Shown piece after piece: positions 54,414 through 63,559 of a stretch of DNA of 64,000 nucleotides (positions within the stretch are counted from its first letter, which is position 1; each line of letters opens with the position of its first letter). The DNA is from Parabacteroides goldsteinii. Lineage in GTDB: Bacteria; Bacteroidota; Bacteroidia; Bacteroidales; Tannerellaceae. The stretch lies in the NCBI RefSeq assembly GCF_015550595.1, contig NZ_JADNBB010000002.1:248001-312000 (forward strand). Direction: 5' to 3'. The position numbers were made by a program, and so were the translations under genes. The notes beneath the pieces are model-generated. The model saw only the letters and a program-made list of their open reading frames with translations. It was not told the DNA's origin and did not search any database.

Positions 54414-57308
54414 ATGAGAAAGAAAATAGTGTTCAGCTTATTGATAGTTGTGTTTTCCTCCATGGTTCAGGCAGATATAAAACCCGGTGCAATCGATTAT
54501 ATCGTACGCCCGCTTTACGGCTACAGGACCGATGGGGCACCCGGACGTATTGTGACGGTCCGGCTGAAAGGAGAGGAACTGAAAGGTGATCTTTCGGTCG
54601 AAGTGATAACCAAAGGGAAAACGGAAAAGAGTCATTTTGCATTAAATGCGAAAGATTCGACAGAGGTAGATGTTCTGTTACCCGCCACAGTACCTACAGG
54701 GAGGAAGTCGGAAGTCACATTTGTCCTCCGTGGAGCGGATAAGACATACAAGCAAAAAGTCAGCATTAACCCTATGCGTCACTGGAATGTCTATCTATAT
54801 AATCATGCCCATGTGGATATAGGTTATACAAATACGCATAAGAACGTAGAGCAGCTTCATAAAAACAATATCATTGAAGGAATAAAACTGGCGGAAGAGA
54901 CGAAAAACCATCCTGACGGTGCCCGTTTTGTCTGGAATCCGGAAGTAGGCTGGCCTATGGAACGGTTGTGGCAATCCAATCCGGAGATGCGGGATGAACT
55001 GGTTGAGGCTATGAAGAAAGGGCAGATATGCCTGGATGCCAGTTATCTGAATCTGAATACCAGTACCTGTGCCGATGAGGAATTGTTTCATGTCTTTAAG
55101 TTTACCCGCGAGATGCAACGGTTGAGCGGAGTTCCTTCGGATGTTTTCCAGCAGTTCGATATACCGGGTATGTCGTGGGGATTGATCCCGGTTATGGCAC
55201 AGGAGGGTGTTAAGTATATTATCTCATGGCCGAACACCGACCGCGCAGGAAATGCTCATAAGAATATGGATGGAAAACCCTTCTGGTGGGTAGGTCCCGA
55301 CGGTAAATCGAAAGTCTTGTTCCTTCAGCCGGGCGGTTATGCCAATAGCGGCAGTATGGGAAAAGGCGGGGAGACCGGACGTCCCTGGTTTGGACAACGT
55401 GACCCGGCAAAAGTGCCGAAAGTGATTCGTATGGGATATGCCAATGTCGATTTTACTGAGAAACTGATGGCGTTGGAAAAAGAGAATTATCCGTATGATT
55501 ATACCGTTCTTTCCTGGTCGTTGTGGGATAACAACCCGCTTGATGCCGATGTTCCTTTTGCGGTGAAAGAGTGGAATGAAAGATATGCTTATCCGAAAAT
55601 CATTATCAGCGGTGGTCATGAGATCATGTCGATGATAGAAGAGAAGTACGGTGACCAGCTGCCGGTTGTTTCCGGTGACTATACCGAATACTGGACGGAC
55701 GGTCTGGGTACGGCTGCCGGCTTGACAGCCAAGAACCGGAATGCCAAAGAGAAACTGGTGCAGGCAGAAACGATCTGGTCTATGCTGGCGGATGGAGGAA
55801 AAGCTCCGCGTGAAGATTTCGATGAGGCCTGGCGTTATATCCTTTTGGGTTCGGAACATACCTGGTGCTTTGAGAACCCAACCGAACCCTATTTCCAGGA
55901 TGCCATCTGGAAAGTGAAACAGTCTTACTTCCATGAAGCTGAAGACCGTTCGATCGATATGCTGGATGAATCGTTGGCTCCTGCCACGGATAAATCGAAT
56001 GGGGCACTGGGTCCTAAGGAAGGTCCGGCAAACGGAGGTATCGCCGTCTTTAATACACATTCATGGCCGCAGAGCGGTGTGATCCGGCTGACGGCAAAGG
56101 AAAGCCTGAAAGGGGATAAAGTGGTCGACCAGAATGGTAAAGAGCTTCTTTCCCAACGTCTTTCTACCGGTGAGTTGTTGGTCAATGTGCCGGAAGTACC
56201 TGCTCTGAGTTCCCGTCATTTTCGGGTAGTGGAAGGTAAATGTTCTTTGTCGGGCAGTTGCAAAATAGAAGGAACGACACTGGAGAACGATTGTCTGACG
56301 GTTCATGTGGACCGGACAACCGGTAATATTGTTTCTTTATTGAAGAAAGGTTCTGAATATAACTATATTGCCCAGGGAGCCAATACCTTCTCCTGGTTAC
56401 CGGCGAATGTGGATGCTCCGCAGGCGGATACGGTATTGTCTGTTTCCGTAGTCGAAGAAGGTCCTTTGGCCGTAGAACTGTGTGTGACATCGAAAGCAAC
56501 CGGTTGCCGGAGTGTCTCCCGTTCTGTCCGTTTGCAGGCAGGGCAGCCGTGGGTGGAAATCTCCAATGTTGTAGATAAATTGCCTTTGGTGGAGAAAGAC
56601 GGTATTCATTTTGGCTTTGCCTTCAATCTTCCGAATTCAAAGACCCGCGTAGATATTCCGTGGGGTGTGATGGAAGTGGAGAAAGACCAGTGGCCGCAAG
56701 GTAACCGTAACTGGCTGGCGATGCAGCGATGGCTTGATGTCTCGAATGCCACACATGGCGTAACCTGGTGTTCGCTGGATGCTCCTTTGTTTGAATACGG
56801 CGATCGTTATGCCAATATCGCAATGGGTTGGGGAGGTCAGGGAAACTGGATAACCAAACTTGACCCCGGTTCAACGGTCTATTCATGGGCGATGAATAAT
56901 CACTGGCATACCAACTTCCCGTTGACACAGGATGGGCCTGTCCGGTTCCGTTATCGTTTGTATCCGCACGAAGCCTACGATGTGGTGGAAGCCAACCGTT
57001 TCGGAATGGAACAGTCGCAACCGCTGGTATATGTTACAGCCGACAAAGATCCGCAGGTACAGCCTTTGATTGCTATCGACAACCAGAAGGTTTACTCGAC
57101 GATCATCAAATCCCTGGAAACGGATCATACTTTGATTATCCGTCTCCGTTCCTTGTCCGACAAAGAGGAAAGTGTAAAACTGTCTTTCCCTAAAAAGACC
57201 CCGGCACGTGTCTCTGTCTGTGATCGGGAGGAGATAGCCGGAGAAAGAACCGACGGTAATCTGGTGATGGCTCCGTACGGACAAATAACATTGAGATTGG
57301 AATATTAA
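54414..57308 (+). CDS. GH38 alpha-mannosidase-like enzyme
   Basis: 964 residues with a signal peptide (IVFSLLIVVFSSMVQAD). After an N-terminal beta-domain (about 20-125) comes the GH38 catalytic domain: His133 and Asp135 in HAHVDIGYT, nucleophile Asp249 in FDIPGMSWG and His482 in SEHTWC form the zinc site. A three-helix region (about 490-525) and the C-terminal beta-sandwich domains follow (LTVHVDRTTGNIVSLLKKG; MNNHWHTNFPLTQDGPVRFRY). The expected role is hydrolysis of alpha-mannosides in the periplasm; more divergent specificities are possible. Regulated by element copy D and probably by the AraC protein next to it. Confidence 0.88.
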   Translation: MRKKIVFSLLIVVFSSMVQADIKPGAIDYIVRPLYGYRTDGAPGRIVTVRLKGEELKGDLSVEVITKGKTEKSHFALNAKDSTEVDVLLPATVPTGRKSEVTFVLRGADKTYKQKVSINPMRHWNVYLYNHAHVDIGYTNTHKNVEQLHKNNIIEGIKLAEETKNHPDGARFVWNPEVGWPMERLWQSNPEMRDELVEAMKKGQICLDASYLNLNTSTCADEELFHVFKFTREMQRLSGVPSDVFQQFDIPGMSWGLIPVMAQEGVKYIISWPNTDRAGNAHKNMDGKPFWWVGPDGKSKVLFLQPGGYANSGSMGKGGETGRPWFGQRDPAKVPKVIRMGYANVDFTEKLMALEKENYPYDYTVLSWSLWDNNPLDADVPFAVKEWNERYAYPKIIISGGHEIMSMIEEKYGDQLPVVSGDYTEYWTDGLGTAAGLTAKNRNAKEKLVQAETIWSMLADGGKAPREDFDEAWRYILLGSEHTWCFENPTEPYFQDAIWKVKQSYFHEAEDRSIDMLDESLAPATDKSNGALGPKEGPANGGIAVFNTHSWPQSGVIRLTAKESLKGDKVVDQNGKELLSQRLSTGELLVNVPEVPALSSRHFRVVEGKCSLSGSCKIEGTTLENDCLTVHVDRTTGNIVSLLKKGSEYNYIAQGANTFSWLPANVDAPQADTVLSVSVVEEGPLAVELCVTSKATGCRSVSRSVRLQAGQPWVEISNVVDKLPLVEKDGIHFGFAFNLPNSKTRVDIPWGVMEVEKDQWPQGNRNWLAMQRWLDVSNATHGVTWCSLDAPLFEYGDRYANIAMGWGGQGNWITKLDPGSTVYSWAMNNHWHTNFPLTQDGPVRFRYRLYPHEAYDVVEANRFGMEQSQPLVYVTADKDPQVQPLIAIDNQKVYSTIIKSLETDHTLIIRLRSLSDKEESVKLSFPKKTPARVSVCDREEIAGERTDGNLVMAPYGQITLRLEY

Positions 57309-57312
57309 GATG

Positions 57313-57378
57313 CAATAATAATCCACCAAATAGGCAGTTTTTTGCTATTTTATATCGGAAAAGGACCTTCTATATTTG
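57313..57378 (+). promoter_or_regulatory. 66-bp conserved promoter element, copy E (upstream of methyltransferase operon)
   Basis: CAATAATAATCCAC start 4 bp after the GH38 stop; box TATATTTG at 57371-57378; 86 bp of leader follow to the ATG at 57465. The hairpin retains 11 of 16 pairs, with an A-T to T-A swap at the ninth pair. An 11-codon frame (57415-57450) in the leader is too short to judge. Confidence 0.75.
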
Positions 57379-57464
57379 CATTGTGCTTACATAAGAAGCT
57401 ACAGTAACAATACCATGAAGAGAAAGCAGTTTCTTTTTATACTATTCTAAAATCAATATTGAAC

Positions 57465-58718
57465 ATGACATCTAAACAGCGTGTGCAAAGCGCACTAGCC
57501 CATCGTATGCCCGATTGCGTACCGGTCGACTTCGGAGCAACTTCAGTTACCGGTATCCATTGTAAGGTCGTAGAGGCTTTGCGGCAACATTATGGATTGG
57601 ATCCGCATCCTGTCCGCGTCATCGAACCTTTCCAGATGCTGGGAGAGATAGAGAGTGACCTGCAGGAGATTATCGGTGTAGATTGTGTCCCCGTTTTCGG
57701 ACGGAAGGATATGTTCGACATCGATGAAACTCAACTTCACGAACAAATAACCCCCTGGGGACAGAAAGTGATGATCGCCTCCGGTATCGACTTGACGACC
57801 GACGATCAGGGAGACGTTCATATCTATGCGGCTGGCGACCGTTCTTATCCCCCCAGTGCCGTGATGCCTGCTGACTGCTATTTTATCAATGCAACCGAAC
57901 GTCAGGAGTATGTCGACGATGATGCGATTCAGCCGGAAGATAACCTGGAAGAATTCGGTCCCATTTCAGAAGAAGATCTTCAGTATTATAAGGAGACAGT
58001 CGAAAAGGCTGCCGCCACCGGGAAAGCGGTCGTTGCCAGCTTCGGCGGTACGGCACTGGGCGATATCGCTTTCGTTCCGGGTATGGGACTGAAAGATCCG
58101 AAAGGTATCCGTAATGTAGCTGAGTGGTATATGTCTACCGCCATGCGCCGTGACTATGTGCAAACCGTTTTTGAAAAGCAGACCGATATCGCGATAGCAA
58201 ATTATCAACGCCTTTGGGATGCAGTGGGTGAAAAAGTCGATGTTGTCTTTACCTGCGGAACCGATTTCGGTACACAGGATTCTCAATTCTGCTCCCTCGA
58301 GACTTTCAGGGAATTGTGGCTTCCCCACTACAAGAGAATGAATGACTGGATCCATAAATATACCACCTGGAAAGTTTTCAAACACTCTTGTGGGGCTATC
58401 ATCCCGATTCTCCCAGGTTTGATAGAGGCCGGCTTCGACATTATCAATCCCGTCCAGATCAATGCGAAAGATATGGACCCGAAATTCCTGAAGAAAGAGT
58501 TCGGCAGCCAGGTGACGTTCTGGGGCGGAGGTATCGATACGCAACGTATCCTGCCGAATGCAACACCCGAAGAGGTGCGGAGCCATGTCATGCAGGAATG
58601 TGAGATACTGGGGGCAGACGGCGGTTTCGTCTTTAATGCCGTCCATAATATACAGGCCAACGCACCGGTACGGAATGTAGTGGCAATGATAGAGACATTG
58701 CGTGAGTTACGAGGTTAA
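57465..58718 (+). CDS. Uroporphyrinogen decarboxylase-family corrinoid methyltransferase, subunit 1
   Basis: 417 residues from ATG 57465, two codons after an in-frame TTG. UroD/MtaA/MtbA-type TIM barrel: start SKQRVQSALAHRMPDCVPVDFG, HSCG at His307-Cys309, then VNPVQINAKDMDP and WGGGIDTQRILPNATPEEV. Members of this COG0407 group are not heme enzymes but move methyl groups between a corrinoid protein and a small acceptor or donor. The second zinc cysteine of MtaA (GC-PP motif) is absent; NAVHNIQ stands there, so this subunit probably handles the methyl donor. It heads the operon with a corrinoid protein, an activation-domain protein and a second UroD-like enzyme. Confidence 0.85.
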   Translation: MTSKQRVQSALAHRMPDCVPVDFGATSVTGIHCKVVEALRQHYGLDPHPVRVIEPFQMLGEIESDLQEIIGVDCVPVFGRKDMFDIDETQLHEQITPWGQKVMIASGIDLTTDDQGDVHIYAAGDRSYPPSAVMPADCYFINATERQEYVDDDAIQPEDNLEEFGPISEEDLQYYKETVEKAAATGKAVVASFGGTALGDIAFVPGMGLKDPKGIRNVAEWYMSTAMRRDYVQTVFEKQTDIAIANYQRLWDAVGEKVDVVFTCGTDFGTQDSQFCSLETFRELWLPHYKRMNDWIHKYTTWKVFKHSCGAIIPILPGLIEAGFDIINPVQINAKDMDPKFLKKEFGSQVTFWGGGIDTQRILPNATPEEVRSHVMQECEILGADGGFVFNAVHNIQANAPVRNVVAMIETLRELRG

Positions 58719-58740
58719 ATAATAAAAGAAGAATAAAGTT

Positions 58741-59376
58741 ATGGCAGATTTAGATAAATTGTATGAAGCTATTTTGACAGGAAAACTGAATGTAGCCAAG
58801 GAGGTAACCAATGAGGCTATCGCAGAGAATATCGACCCGCATTTGATCATTAATAATTATATGTCGCGGGCCATGGAAGACATCGGTAAACGTTTTGAGG
58901 AAGGAAAAGCCTTTGTCCCTGAACTATTAATGGCAGCCCGTGCCATGAAAGGTGCGCTCGACCTGCTGAAACCGCAAATGAAAGGTGCTGCTTCCCACAG
59001 TCAGGGAAAAGTGGTGATCGGAACGGTGAAAGGTGATTTGCATGATATCGGAAAGAACCTGGTAGCTTCCATGCTCGAAGGTTGCGGATTCGAGGTGATC
59101 AACCTGGGTACCGATATTTCTTCGGAAAAGTTCATCAATGCTTTGAAAGAAAACCAGGCGCAGATACTTTGCCTTTCAGCGCTGTTGACTACGACGATGA
59201 ACTATATGCAGGAAGTTATCAAAGCTCTGGAAGAAAACGGTCTTCGTAGTCAGGTAAAAGTCATGGTTGGCGGCGCACCGGTCTCTGAATCCTTTGCCCG
59301 CCAGATCGGGGCAGACGGTTATAGCGACAATGCCAATGCTGCAGTAACGCTTGCTAAATCCTTATTATCTGCCTGA
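58741..59376 (+). CDS. Corrinoid (B12-binding) protein, MtaC/MetH-like
   Basis: 211 residues. An N-terminal four-helix cap (about 1-85, MSRAMEDIGKRFEEGKAFVPELLMAARAM) precedes the Rossmann-type cobalamin domain, with the lower-ligand motif Asp99-x-His101-x-x-Gly104 (GDLHDIGKN), SALLTTTM and VGGAPVS. It carries the methyl group on cobalamin between the two UroD-like methyltransferases on either side. Cytoplasmic; no signal peptide. Confidence 0.93.
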   Translation: MADLDKLYEAILTGKLNVAKEVTNEAIAENIDPHLIINNYMSRAMEDIGKRFEEGKAFVPELLMAARAMKGALDLLKPQMKGAASHSQGKVVIGTVKGDLHDIGKNLVASMLEGCGFEVINLGTDISSEKFINALKENQAQILCLSALLTTTMNYMQEVIKALEENGLRSQVKVMVGGAPVSESFARQIGADGYSDNANAAVTLAKSLLSA

Positions 59377-59380
59377 TCGT

Positions 59381-60058
59381 ATGCAGGAGTACGAGTTGGA
59401 TTTCAGCCTGCTATCCCTGACGGCAAACGATTTGTTTGCTGAGATGGGATATGGCAATACGCAGCCGGAAGAACCCGTAGAGGCATTGGCCGTCTCTATG
59501 CTGGAAGAGGTTTCGTCCTGGATCGTTCCGCGTTGTACGTTCGGATTGTTTGACGGCAGGATTGAAGGAAATACTGTTTTCATGACTGGTGGCGAGAGCT
59601 TTCTAGTGGGAGCAACGATCTCTTTCCTTCTGAAAGGCTCCCGGCACTTCGCCCTCTTTGCGGCAACTGCCGGCACTGCTTTTCAGGAATACCAGAACCG
59701 TTTGAAAACAGAAGATGATATCCTGAAAAGTTTTATTGCCGACATTATCGGAACCTGTGTCGCAGAAAAAGCCGGCGACTACATGGAACGGTTACTCGAA
59801 AAAGAGCTGGCAGGAGAACGACACACGAACCGTCTGAGTCCGGGCTATTGCGGCTGGCATTTGTCCGGTCAGCAGACCTTGTTCCGGCTGATGGGCGGAA
59901 CCCCTTGCGGTATCAGCTTGTCTGAAGTCTGCCTGATGACACCGATCAAGTCGATCAGCGGTATTATCGGCATCGGACCTGATGTGGATGAGAAAAAGTA
60001 CGGTTGCCAGTATTGTGAACTGGAAACCTGTTATAAACGAAAAAGAAAGAAGAAATAA
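59381..60058 (+). CDS. MetH activation-domain-like protein
   Basis: 225 residues from ATG 59381, 4 bp after the corrinoid gene stop; a TTG upstream would overlap that gene. RLSPGYCGWHLSGQQTLFRLM (about 150-170) matches the RxSPGY-W motif of the AdoMet-binding reactivation domain of methionine synthase. Ends with Cys-rich YGCQYCELETCYKRKRKKK. In MetH the domain reactivates oxidised cob(II)alamin by reductive methylation, so here it would do so in trans for the corrinoid protein. Stand-alone forms occur with corrinoid methyltransferases. Confidence 0.85.
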   Translation: MQEYELDFSLLSLTANDLFAEMGYGNTQPEEPVEALAVSMLEEVSSWIVPRCTFGLFDGRIEGNTVFMTGGESFLVGATISFLLKGSRHFALFAATAGTAFQEYQNRLKTEDDILKSFIADIIGTCVAEKAGDYMERLLEKELAGERHTNRLSPGYCGWHLSGQQTLFRLMGGTPCGISLSEVCLMTPIKSISGIIGIGPDVDEKKYGCQYCELETCYKRKRKKK

Positions 60059-61065
60059 TGGAAATACAGAAATGGTTGCAGGAAACAATGAGCCGGCAGG
60101 AACGAAGGGCTGTTCCTATCATGACACATCCCGGTATCGAACTATGCGGTAAAACGGTAAAAGATGCAGTTTCCAGCGGTGAAGTACATGCAGAGGCTAT
60201 CTGCCGGTTGAACGAACAATATCCGGCGGCAGCTCCGACGGTCATCATGGATTTGACGGTAGAGGCCGAAGCCTTCGGGGCGAAGGTGGTTTTCCCGGAA
60301 GATGAAGTCCCCAGCGTAACGGAACCGTTGGTATCAGACAAGGAGTCCATAGATAATCTGCAGATCCCCTCGCTGGATGCCGGACGTGTACCCGAATACC
60401 TGAAAGCAAACCGCCTGACGGCTGAGCGGGTGAAGGGTAAGCCCGTCTTTGCCGGTTGTATCGGTCCGTTTTCGTTGGCAGGACGTTTGTTCGGTTTGTC
60501 CGAATTGATGATTGCCCTGTATGTGGAACCGGAGAATATTGCCGTCTTGCTCGAAAAGTGTACCCGTTTTCTGATCGACTATACCCGTGCGATCAAACAG
60601 ACGGGCGTTCATGGCGTGATCATGGCTGAACCGGCAGCAGGTCTGATCTCAAACGAAGATTGTATCTTGTATTCGACGAATTATGTCCGTCAGATCGTGG
60701 ATGCGGTGCAGGATGAAAACTTTATGGTGATCCTGCATAACTGCGGAAACTCCGGACATTGTACGGAAGCCATGGTTCAGTCGGGAACTGTCGGACTTCA
60801 TTTCGGTAATAAAATAGATATGGCAGATGCGTTGGCTAACTGTCCGGAAGACCGGTTGGTTATGGGTAACCTGGACCCGGTCGGACTTTTCAAACAGGCA
60901 TCGTCAGAACAAGTATATGCAGAGACGATGACTCTCTTAAAGAATACCAGCCAGTGGAAGAATTTCGTTTTATCGACAGGTTGTGATGTCCCCCCTCATA
61001 TTCCTTCTGAGAATATCGAGGCGTTTTATCAGGCACTTAATGATTTTAACAACCGATCAATGTAA
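60058..61065 (+). CDS. Uroporphyrinogen decarboxylase-family methyltransferase, MtaA-like
   Basis: 335 residues; TAATG overlap with the upstream stop. Zinc-type residues are present: His227-x-Cys229 (LHNCGNSGHC) and Cys309 (STGCDVPPHIPSEN), the H-x-C-x(79)-C layout of MtaA/MtbA, which activate a thiol acceptor. It probably transfers the corrinoid-bound methyl group to a thiol such as homocysteine or a related acceptor, since coenzyme M is not expected in this phylum. Last gene of the operon; a strong stem follows at 61071. Confidence 0.88.
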   Translation: MEIQKWLQETMSRQERRAVPIMTHPGIELCGKTVKDAVSSGEVHAEAICRLNEQYPAAAPTVIMDLTVEAEAFGAKVVFPEDEVPSVTEPLVSDKESIDNLQIPSLDAGRVPEYLKANRLTAERVKGKPVFAGCIGPFSLAGRLFGLSELMIALYVEPENIAVLLEKCTRFLIDYTRAIKQTGVHGVIMAEPAAGLISNEDCILYSTNYVRQIVDAVQDENFMVILHNCGNSGHCTEAMVQSGTVGLHFGNKIDMADALANCPEDRLVMGNLDPVGLFKQASSEQVYAETMTLLKNTSQWKNFVLSTGCDVPPHIPSENIEAFYQALNDFNNRSM

Positions 61066-61070
61066 AAAAG

Positions 61071-61103
61071 AATGTCCTGTGTAAGTTCTTTACACAGGAC
61101 ATT
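61071..61103. terminator. Bidirectional terminator between the methyltransferase operon and glnN
   Basis: AATGTCCTGTGTAA (61071-61084) and TTACACAGGACATT (61090-61103) form a perfect 14-bp stem with a 5-nt loop. A-rich sequence on the left gives a T-run when read from the minus strand, fitting the convergent glnN gene. Confidence 0.85.
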
Positions 61104-61130
61104 GTATTTAGAATCGTATTTATCTGTTTC

Positions 61131-63320
61131 TTACCGGATAAATAACAGTTCCCGGTATTTCGGCAACGGCCACATCTGGTTATCCACCATCAGTTCCAGT
61201 TCGTCGATATGCTCGCGGATATCGTCCAGGAACGGAACAACCGTATCATGATAAGCGATCGCCTTGCTACGAAGGTCGGTTATGACGTTTGCTTTCTTAC
61301 GGGCTTCGATCATTTCGTCCGTCATGCGTGTTACGGCATTTACGTGTTTGGAAATTTTACGTACCAGGCGGCGCGGTTCGGCTGACAAGTCTTCGTATTC
61401 TTCCGGACTGAATGTCTCTTTCAGCTTGGTGATATTGCTGAGCAGTAAAGACTGGTAATGCAATACGACTGGAATAATATGGTTCATCGACAGGTCGCCC
61501 AATACGCGGGCTTCGATCTGTACCTTTTTAATATAAATTTCCCATTTCACTTCGTTACGGGCTTCCAGTTCCTTTTCATTCAATACGCCTGTTTCCTTGA
61601 ACATGCGGATCACTTCCGGTTTCAGGTAAGCATCGTATTGTAGTGGAACGCTGTTTTCGCAATCCAGTCCGCGACGGGCAGCTTCTTTCTTCCATTCGTC
61701 GCAGTAACCGTTGCCGTCGAAACGGATCGGTTTGGATTCTTTGATATATGCTTTCAGTGTTTCGAAGATAGCCACTTCTTTGCTCTTTCCGGCAGCCTGG
61801 AGTGTTTCTACATCTTTCTTGAACTGTTGAAGCTGATGAGCGACTGCCGAGTTGACAGCCAGCATAGCCGAGCCGCAGTTTACGGAAGAACCCGGTGCAC
61901 GGAACTCGAAACGGTTTCCCGTGAAAGCGAACGGAGAGGTACGGTTGCGGTCGGTATTATCCAATAGTAATTCCGGTATCTGTCCGAAGCCCAGGCTCAG
62001 ACGTTTCTTGTCATCTACCTCGATCGCATCCTCGATCGAACTGTTCTCGAATTTATCCAGTACTTCGCTGATCTGCGTTCCCAGGAAAGAAGATATGATA
62101 GCGGGAGGCGCTTCGTTGGCTCCCAGACGGTGTGCGTTGGTCGCAGAAGCGATACTTGCTTTCAATAAGGCATTATATTTATAAACGGCCATCAGCGTAT
62201 TAACGACGAACGTGATGAAACGCAGGTTGTCTTCGCGGTCTTTACCCGGCGAGAAGAGGTTGATGCCCGTATCGGTACCCATCGACCAATTACAATGCTT
62301 ACCCGAACCGTTCACACCCATAAAAGGCTTTTCGTGAAGCAGTACGCGGAAATTATGACGGCGCGAAACACGTTTCATGACCGACATCAACAGTTGGTTA
62401 TGGTCGTTCGCCAGGTTACATTCTTCATAGATCGGTGCCAACTCGAACTGGTTCGGGGCAACCTCGTTATGACGGGTTTTCACCGGGATACCCAGCTTGT
62501 AACATTCCACTTCCAGGTCTTTCATGAATTCCTGTACGCGTGAAGGGATAGCACCGAAATAATGGTCGTCCAACTGCTGATTCTTGGCACTTTCGTGTCC
62601 GAGAAGCGTGCGTTCTGTCAGTGACAGGTCGGGACGGGCCGAATACAATTCTTCGTCTACCAGGAAATATTCCTGTTCCCAGCCCAGGTAGGTGATCACT
62701 TTATGAACATCTTCGTTAAAGTAGTTGCAGACCTCTTTGGCTGCTTTGTTCAGAGCTTCAACCGAGCGGATAAGCGGTGTTTTGTAGTCGAGCGCTTCAC
62801 CGGTATAAGCGATAAATACAGTCGGGATACACAAGGTGTCGTCTACAATAAATGCGGGAGAGGAGGGGTCCCAGGCAGAATATCCGCGGGCTTCGAACGT
62901 GTTGCGCAATCCGCCGTTAGGGAAACTGGATGCGTCCGGTTCCTGCTGGGCGAGCAGTTTGCCGCTGAATTCTTCGATCATACCGCCATTGCCGTCGTGT
63001 TCTACAAAAGCGTCGTGCTTTTCGGCAGTTCCGTCGGTAAGCGGTTGGAACCAGTGTGTGTAATGGGTTACTCCTTTTTCCAGTGCCCACATACGCATAC
63101 CGGCAGCTACATGGTTGGCTATTTCCCGGTCGATAGGTGTTCCATTATCAATGGCGTGGGTCAGGGCTTTGTACGTTTCCTTGGAGAGATACTTTTGCAT
63201 AGCCTTACGGTTAAATACGTTCTCGCCATAGTACTCGGATACTTTCTGTTTGGGAGTGATGGCTTCTACGGCCTTACGGTTGGAAGCTTTCTCCACTGCA
63301 TTAAAGCGTGAGATTGACAT
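61131..63320 (-). CDS. glnN: Type III glutamine synthetase (GSIII)
   Basis: 729 residues, the long GSIII form (GSI is about 470). Motifs: RHNEVAPNQFELAP, NHNQLLMSVMKRVSRRHN, the GSGKHCNWSMGTDTGINLFSPG nucleotide loop, NRTSPFAFTGNRFEFRAPGSS and the C-terminal ARVLGDLSMNHIIPV stretch. It makes glutamine from glutamate, ammonia and ATP and is the main glutamine synthetase in Bacteroides. Start ATG at 63320. A -7 box (TATCTTTG on the minus strand, plus 63349-63356) gives a leader of about 25 nt. Confidence 0.97.
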   Translation of the reverse strand: MSISRFNAVEKASNRKAVEAITPKQKVSEYYGENVFNRKAMQKYLSKETYKALTHAIDNGTPIDREIANHVAAGMRMWALEKGVTHYTHWFQPLTDGTAEKHDAFVEHDGNGGMIEEFSGKLLAQQEPDASSFPNGGLRNTFEARGYSAWDPSSPAFIVDDTLCIPTVFIAYTGEALDYKTPLIRSVEALNKAAKEVCNYFNEDVHKVITYLGWEQEYFLVDEELYSARPDLSLTERTLLGHESAKNQQLDDHYFGAIPSRVQEFMKDLEVECYKLGIPVKTRHNEVAPNQFELAPIYEECNLANDHNQLLMSVMKRVSRRHNFRVLLHEKPFMGVNGSGKHCNWSMGTDTGINLFSPGKDREDNLRFITFVVNTLMAVYKYNALLKASIASATNAHRLGANEAPPAIISSFLGTQISEVLDKFENSSIEDAIEVDDKKRLSLGFGQIPELLLDNTDRNRTSPFAFTGNRFEFRAPGSSVNCGSAMLAVNSAVAHQLQQFKKDVETLQAAGKSKEVAIFETLKAYIKESKPIRFDGNGYCDEWKKEAARRGLDCENSVPLQYDAYLKPEVIRMFKETGVLNEKELEARNEVKWEIYIKKVQIEARVLGDLSMNHIIPVVLHYQSLLLSNITKLKETFSPEEYEDLSAEPRRLVRKISKHVNAVTRMTDEMIEARKKANVITDLRSKAIAYHDTVVPFLDDIREHIDELELMVDNQMWPLPKYRELLFIR

Positions 63321-63348
63321 ACGGATTATTTTTTTGTTTTACCGGCTG

Positions 63349-63356
63349 CAAAGATA
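63349..63356 (-). promoter_or_regulatory. -7 box of glnN promoter
   Basis: TATCTTTG on the minus strand fits TAnnTTTG, 29 bp upstream of the ATG. No clear -33 TTTG at the usual spacing. Confidence 0.5.
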
Positions 63357-63403
63357 CGGGCAAATCTTGGTTTGTGCTTTCAATGGGTAGTTAAAAAGAA
63401 ACA

Positions 63404-63429
63404 AAGCCCATCCGACTTGGGATGAGCTT
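63404..63429 (-). terminator. Terminator for hppA
   Basis: AAGCCCATCC (63404-63413) pairs with GGATGAGCTT (63420-63429) with one mismatch. On the minus strand it is followed by a T-rich stretch. The rest of 63430-63559 shows no gene or clear RNA. Confidence 0.6.
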
Positions 63430-63559
63430 CGATTATCCTTTTTTAGAGTGCAGTATGTTAGGACTGAGCTAGCAAGGGCACTATCATGGTGCAAAGTGGG
63501 GGATTCGTCTCCCTGGGTTTTCGTTGTTAAGAATGTGAACTGTTCTATCCTATTTGTCT

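Noticed and set aside
57415-57450. Eleven-codon frame in the methyltransferase leader
   Set aside because: Too short to support; could be a leader peptide but nothing shows it.
63430-63559. tRNA or small RNA in the gap between glnN and hppA
   Set aside because: Small stems such as GCAC/GTGC exist but no cloverleaf, TpsiC signature or conserved RNA pattern fits.
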